From assembly GCA_016550425.1 (NCBI GenBank), contig JABXGS010000194.1:1-7965 (forward strand): DNA of 7,965 nucleotides. Direction: 5' to 3'. The position numbers were made by a program, and so were the translations under genes. The DNA comes from an archaeon. GTDB lineage: Archaea; Asgardarchaeota; Hermodarchaeia; Hermodarchaeales; Hermodarchaeaceae. Of this stretch, positions 6,450 to 7,965 are shown piece after piece (within the stretch, counting starts at the first letter, position 1; each line of letters starts with the position of its first letter). The notes beneath the pieces were generated by a model that saw only the letters and a program-made list of their open reading frames with translations, did not search any database and was not told the origin of the DNA.

Positions 6450-6470
6450 GAAGATAAGATAAATAATGAT
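6450..6470. promoter_or_regulatory. AT-rich divergent promoter element between nitroreductase and the 89-aa gene
   Basis: The plus strand reads AGAAGATAAGATAAATAATG across this segment. It reads as a TATA-like box both ways: toward a nitroreductase start at 6435 (probably leaderless), and toward ATG 6507, with initiation near 6488-6490 at the start of AAGGAG (6490-6495). A shared element is inferred from spacing alone. Confidence 0.35.
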
Positions 6471-6506
6471 TACCCAAGAGATTGATGGTAAGGAGCCAAG
6501 GGTATA

Positions 6507-6776
6507 ATGATTCCATTTTCGGATGTCTGGCAACGAATAATTCTCAATGGGGGAAAAGTGTTCTACACAAAAAGAGGATTGAAATTCAAGTATCGTGTCC
6601 AAAACGATTTGCTACGCATCGATAGAGTGGATTACCATTTGACCCGTAAGGACATCATGTCAGCATTTCGTCATGTTCCCTTGGGCGGCCCGGGAGAACT
6701 AACCGGACTGGTTCGTGGACAGGGCTATATCTGGGCCATTTTACATGACAAACGTATTCGTCTCACTGACTGGTAA
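6507..6776 (+). CDS. Conserved-looking small hypothetical protein
   Basis: 89 aa from ATG, with AAGGAG (6490-6495) upstream. The composition is protein-like and ordered: a short helix (FSDVWQRIILNGG, 4-16), strands (KVFYTKRGLKFKYRVQNDLLRI, 17-38), a helix (TRKDIMSAFRHV, 46-57) and PLGGPGELTGLVRGQGYIWAILHDKRI (58-84). The 'F.T..G..F.Y.v' and 'Pl.GP......G..YIwaiLhD.RI' pattern is one I recall from short uncharacterised proteins of bacteria and archaea, some in mobile cassettes. That is recollection, not a search. It has no signal or membrane segment. It is divergent from the nitroreductase and may share its promoter region. Confidence 0.68.
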   Translation: MIPFSDVWQRIILNGGKVFYTKRGLKFKYRVQNDLLRIDRVDYHLTRKDIMSAFRHVPLGGPGELTGLVRGQGYIWAILHDKRIRLTDW

Positions 6777-6807
6777 CTGAAAGCCTATCCTCAGATAATA
6801 GTATCAA

Positions 6808-6821
6808 GCTGTTGTGACAGC
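6808..6821 (+). promoter_or_regulatory. Inverted repeat GCTGT-TGTG-ACAGC: operator or terminator
   Basis: A perfect 5-bp inverted repeat with a 4-base centre is followed at once by ATTTTTATCC. As RNA it would be a hairpin plus U-run ending the 89-aa gene transcript, 31 bp after its stop. As DNA it abuts the probable TATA box of the next gene, a common operator position. Sequence alone does not separate these. Confidence 0.4.
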
Positions 6822-6822
6822 A

Positions 6823-6830
6823 TTTTTATC
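6823..6830 (+). promoter_or_regulatory. Candidate TATA box for the acetoacetate decarboxylase-family gene
   Basis: TTTTTATC would set initiation near 6850, just upstream of the SD AGGTGA at 6853-6858. This gives a short leader and supports independent transcription of the downstream gene. Confidence 0.4.
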
Positions 6831-6852
6831 CTTTCATAAGTCAATGGTGGAT

Positions 6853-6858
6853 AGGTGA
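6853..6858 (+). promoter_or_regulatory. SD AGGTGA that decides the start at 6864
   Basis: AGGTGA lies five bases before ATG 6864. A GTG at 6855 in the same frame falls inside this SD and would add only three residues, so it is rejected as the start. Confidence 0.7.
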
Positions 6859-6863
6859 GCCTG

Positions 6864-7634
6864 ATGGGACTTGTTCGAACACCTGAAGAACTAAAACAAA
6901 GGACTCAGCACTTCGCTCAAGGAGTGTTAATCGGTGATGTTAAGATGGTTTTTGCCCGATTCCGAACTGATCCGAATATTGTGAACCAGCTCTTACCTCC
7001 CCCCCTTGAACCTGGACCTAAGCCCCTAGGATTTGTCTATGTCGCCGAGTTTGAAAGTCCCAACTTCTGCCAGCCATATAATGAAGCTGGCGTCTTCTTA
7101 GATGCCCAATACAAAAATGAGATTGGCAACTATTGCCTTTCCATGCCTGTCACTGTTGACGCGCCATTGTGGCAGGGCAGAGAAACCCAAGGCTATCCGA
7201 AAAAAATCGCTGAATTCATTGCAGTTGAAGAACGAGGTAATTATGTAACCGGCAATTGTATTCGACGCGGTCAACAGCTCATTACAATAACTGTCCAACT
7301 CGAAGGACCCATGAAGGAAGAACTCCCCAGCACTGCAACTTACACCATCAAAGCCTTTCCAAGCGTTACGGGTGCTGGTTTTGAGCACCCACCCCTCCTT
7401 ATCCATTCACACAATGAATTCCGTTGGAACACTCCCGAAAAAGGCATCGGGCGCGTCAGCTTTGGAAAATCAGCCCATGACCCCATCCATGAAATTCCCA
7501 TCAAAGAAGTTGTCCTCGCTGGGTACGGGACTCATATCGAAATCTTGATGCAACCGGGAAGTATCGTTGCTGAGCTTGACCCAGAAATCTATGAACCCTA
7601 TTATTGGAACAAACAAGACTGGGATCTCAATTAA
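6864..7634 (+). CDS. Acetoacetate decarboxylase (ADC) family protein
   Basis: 256 aa, the usual ADC length. Classical ADC decarboxylates acetoacetate to acetone through a Schiff base on the first lysine of a Lys-Lys pair. GRETQGYPKKIAEF (105-118) matches the family's 'GRE.wGfPKK' signature, giving K113 (Schiff base) and K114 (pKa-lowering). PLGFVYVAEFES (54-65) and PYNEAGVFLDAQY (71-83) match the 'Y.E' acidic pocket region, and MPVTVD (94-99) its continuation. The protein is soluble with no signal. Homologues with the same lysines include enzymes with other activities (aldolase/dehydratase-like, cyclases), and no CoA-transferase or thiolase genes flank it here. Acetoacetate as substrate is therefore unproven. 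Confidence 0.9.
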   Translation: MGLVRTPEELKQRTQHFAQGVLIGDVKMVFARFRTDPNIVNQLLPPPLEPGPKPLGFVYVAEFESPNFCQPYNEAGVFLDAQYKNEIGNYCLSMPVTVDAPLWQGRETQGYPKKIAEFIAVEERGNYVTGNCIRRGQQLITITVQLEGPMKEELPSTATYTIKAFPSVTGAGFEHPPLLIHSHNEFRWNTPEKGIGRVSFGKSAHDPIHEIPIKEVVLAGYGTHIEILMQPGSIVAELDPEIYEPYYWNKQDWDLN

Positions 7635-7636
7635 CA

Positions 7637-7656
7637 GAAAACCCTCACAAGTTTTC
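7637..7656. terminator. Bidirectional terminator candidate between convergent genes
   Basis: GAAAAC (7637-7642) and GTTTTC (7651-7656) are perfect 6-bp inverted arms around CCTCACAA. They lie 2 bp after the ADC-family stop and 13 bp beyond the stop of the converging minus-strand gene. Each strand has a T4 run in its 3' arm. The placement is what a shared terminator would need. Confidence 0.4.
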
Positions 7657-7669
7657 CACTAAAATAGTA

Positions 7670-7965
7670 TCATACAGCCTCTGGAGTACCGGATTCGCCA
7701 AGTGCCTTGAACTTTTGATAGAAGTACAAATCTAACATGAACAGGAATGCGCCTTGTATGATAATACCAATCCCATTTCCGAGGATGAACGAATCCACCC
7801 ACAAGAACACAATCAATATCACACCGATCAGCATGTACCCAATATCCAAGAAGACATTGATGCGAAGAAACCGTGCAGCCTTATCAGCTGATTGCTCCTT
7901 TTGCCGGAAGATACCGACCACCGCGATGAGAATATCAATAATCCCCCACAACAAGGCTTGAAGTC
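7670..7965 (-). CDS. Small multi-helix membrane protein, N-terminus outside window
   Basis: The frame is open through the window edge; the TTG at 7954 is within it and is probably internal, since codons before it still read as a helix (LQALLWGIIDILIAVVG). The visible 98 residues hold three hydrophobic segments: one at the edge, one at VFLDIGYMLIGVILIVFLWV and one at GIGIIIQGAFLFMLDLYFY. A basic loop (FRQKEQSADKAARFLRIN) and a short polar tail (KALGESGTPEAV) complete it. The pattern recalls the DUF6992-type membrane proteins ('LnvflDvgymliG'); this is recall, moderate only. Function unknown. It converges on the ADC-family gene with a 35-bp gap. Confidence 0.7.
   Translation of the reverse strand, partial: LQALLWGIIDILIAVVGIFRQKEQSADKAARFLRINVFLDIGYMLIGVILIVFLWVDSFILGNGIGIIIQGAFLFMLDLYFYQKFKALGESGTPEAV

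Noticed and set aside
6436..6516. ATG 6516 as nitroreductase start
   Set aside because: It overlaps the divergent gene at 6507 and crosses the probable promoter. Not fully excluded, as the frame is open.
6855..6863. GTG start for the ADC-family gene
   Set aside because: It lies inside the SD AGGTGA; ATG 6864 is correctly spaced.
7098..7406. Minus-strand frame within the ADC-family gene
   Set aside because: It is a mirror frame with no domain-like pattern.

Overview
The window looks archaeal and most likely Asgard (Promethearchaeota, perhaps Thorarchaeia-like; the exact lineage is inferred). Two things support this. At 1-1565 (minus strand) a TFB/TFIIB-type cyclin-fold protein is encoded directly upstream of a small Ras/Rab-type GTPase with an N-terminal longin-like domain, and longin/roadblock folds with eukaryote-like small GTPases are an Asgard hallmark. 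Several starts are preceded by archaeal-style GGTGA Shine-Dalgarno (SD) sequences and AT-rich TATA-like boxes.

Layout: (1) 1-1565, minus: a two-gene unit, a TFB-like regulator with a longin-like N-terminus, a four-cysteine module and one cyclin repeat, then (21 bp later) a longin-GTPase cut by the window edge within switch I. This is the most unusual part of the window. (2) 1715-3851, minus: an extracytoplasmic class I glutamine-amidotransferase/BPL_N-like protein and a class C beta-lactamase-fold serine hydrolase. Each has one N-terminal and one C-terminal membrane segment, and they are joined by a stop codon lying inside the next gene's SD. (3) 4019-4983, minus: a VOC (glyoxalase-fold) protein followed by a RimJ/RimL-type GNAT acetyltransferase. 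(4) 5233-5613, plus: a four-helix membrane protein, convergent with (5) 5632-6435/6516, minus: a SagB-type nitroreductase. This is divergent from (6) 6507-6776, plus: an 89-residue conserved-looking hypothetical protein. (7) 6864-7634, plus: an acetoacetate decarboxylase-family protein with the catalytic Lys-Lys pair. (8) 7670-7965, minus: a small three-helix membrane protein open at the window edge.

How they may work together: the TFB-like protein and the GTPase probably form one module in which a longin-type sensor or partner interface is tied to promoter selection. The amidotransferase-like and hydrolase proteins are probably co-translated cell-surface partners. The other genes look like ordinary, separately promoted housekeeping or accessory genes. 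There are no RNA genes, CRISPR arrays, insertion sequences or integration sites that I can support. No gene-free stretch exceeds 300 bases; the longest is 4984-5232.
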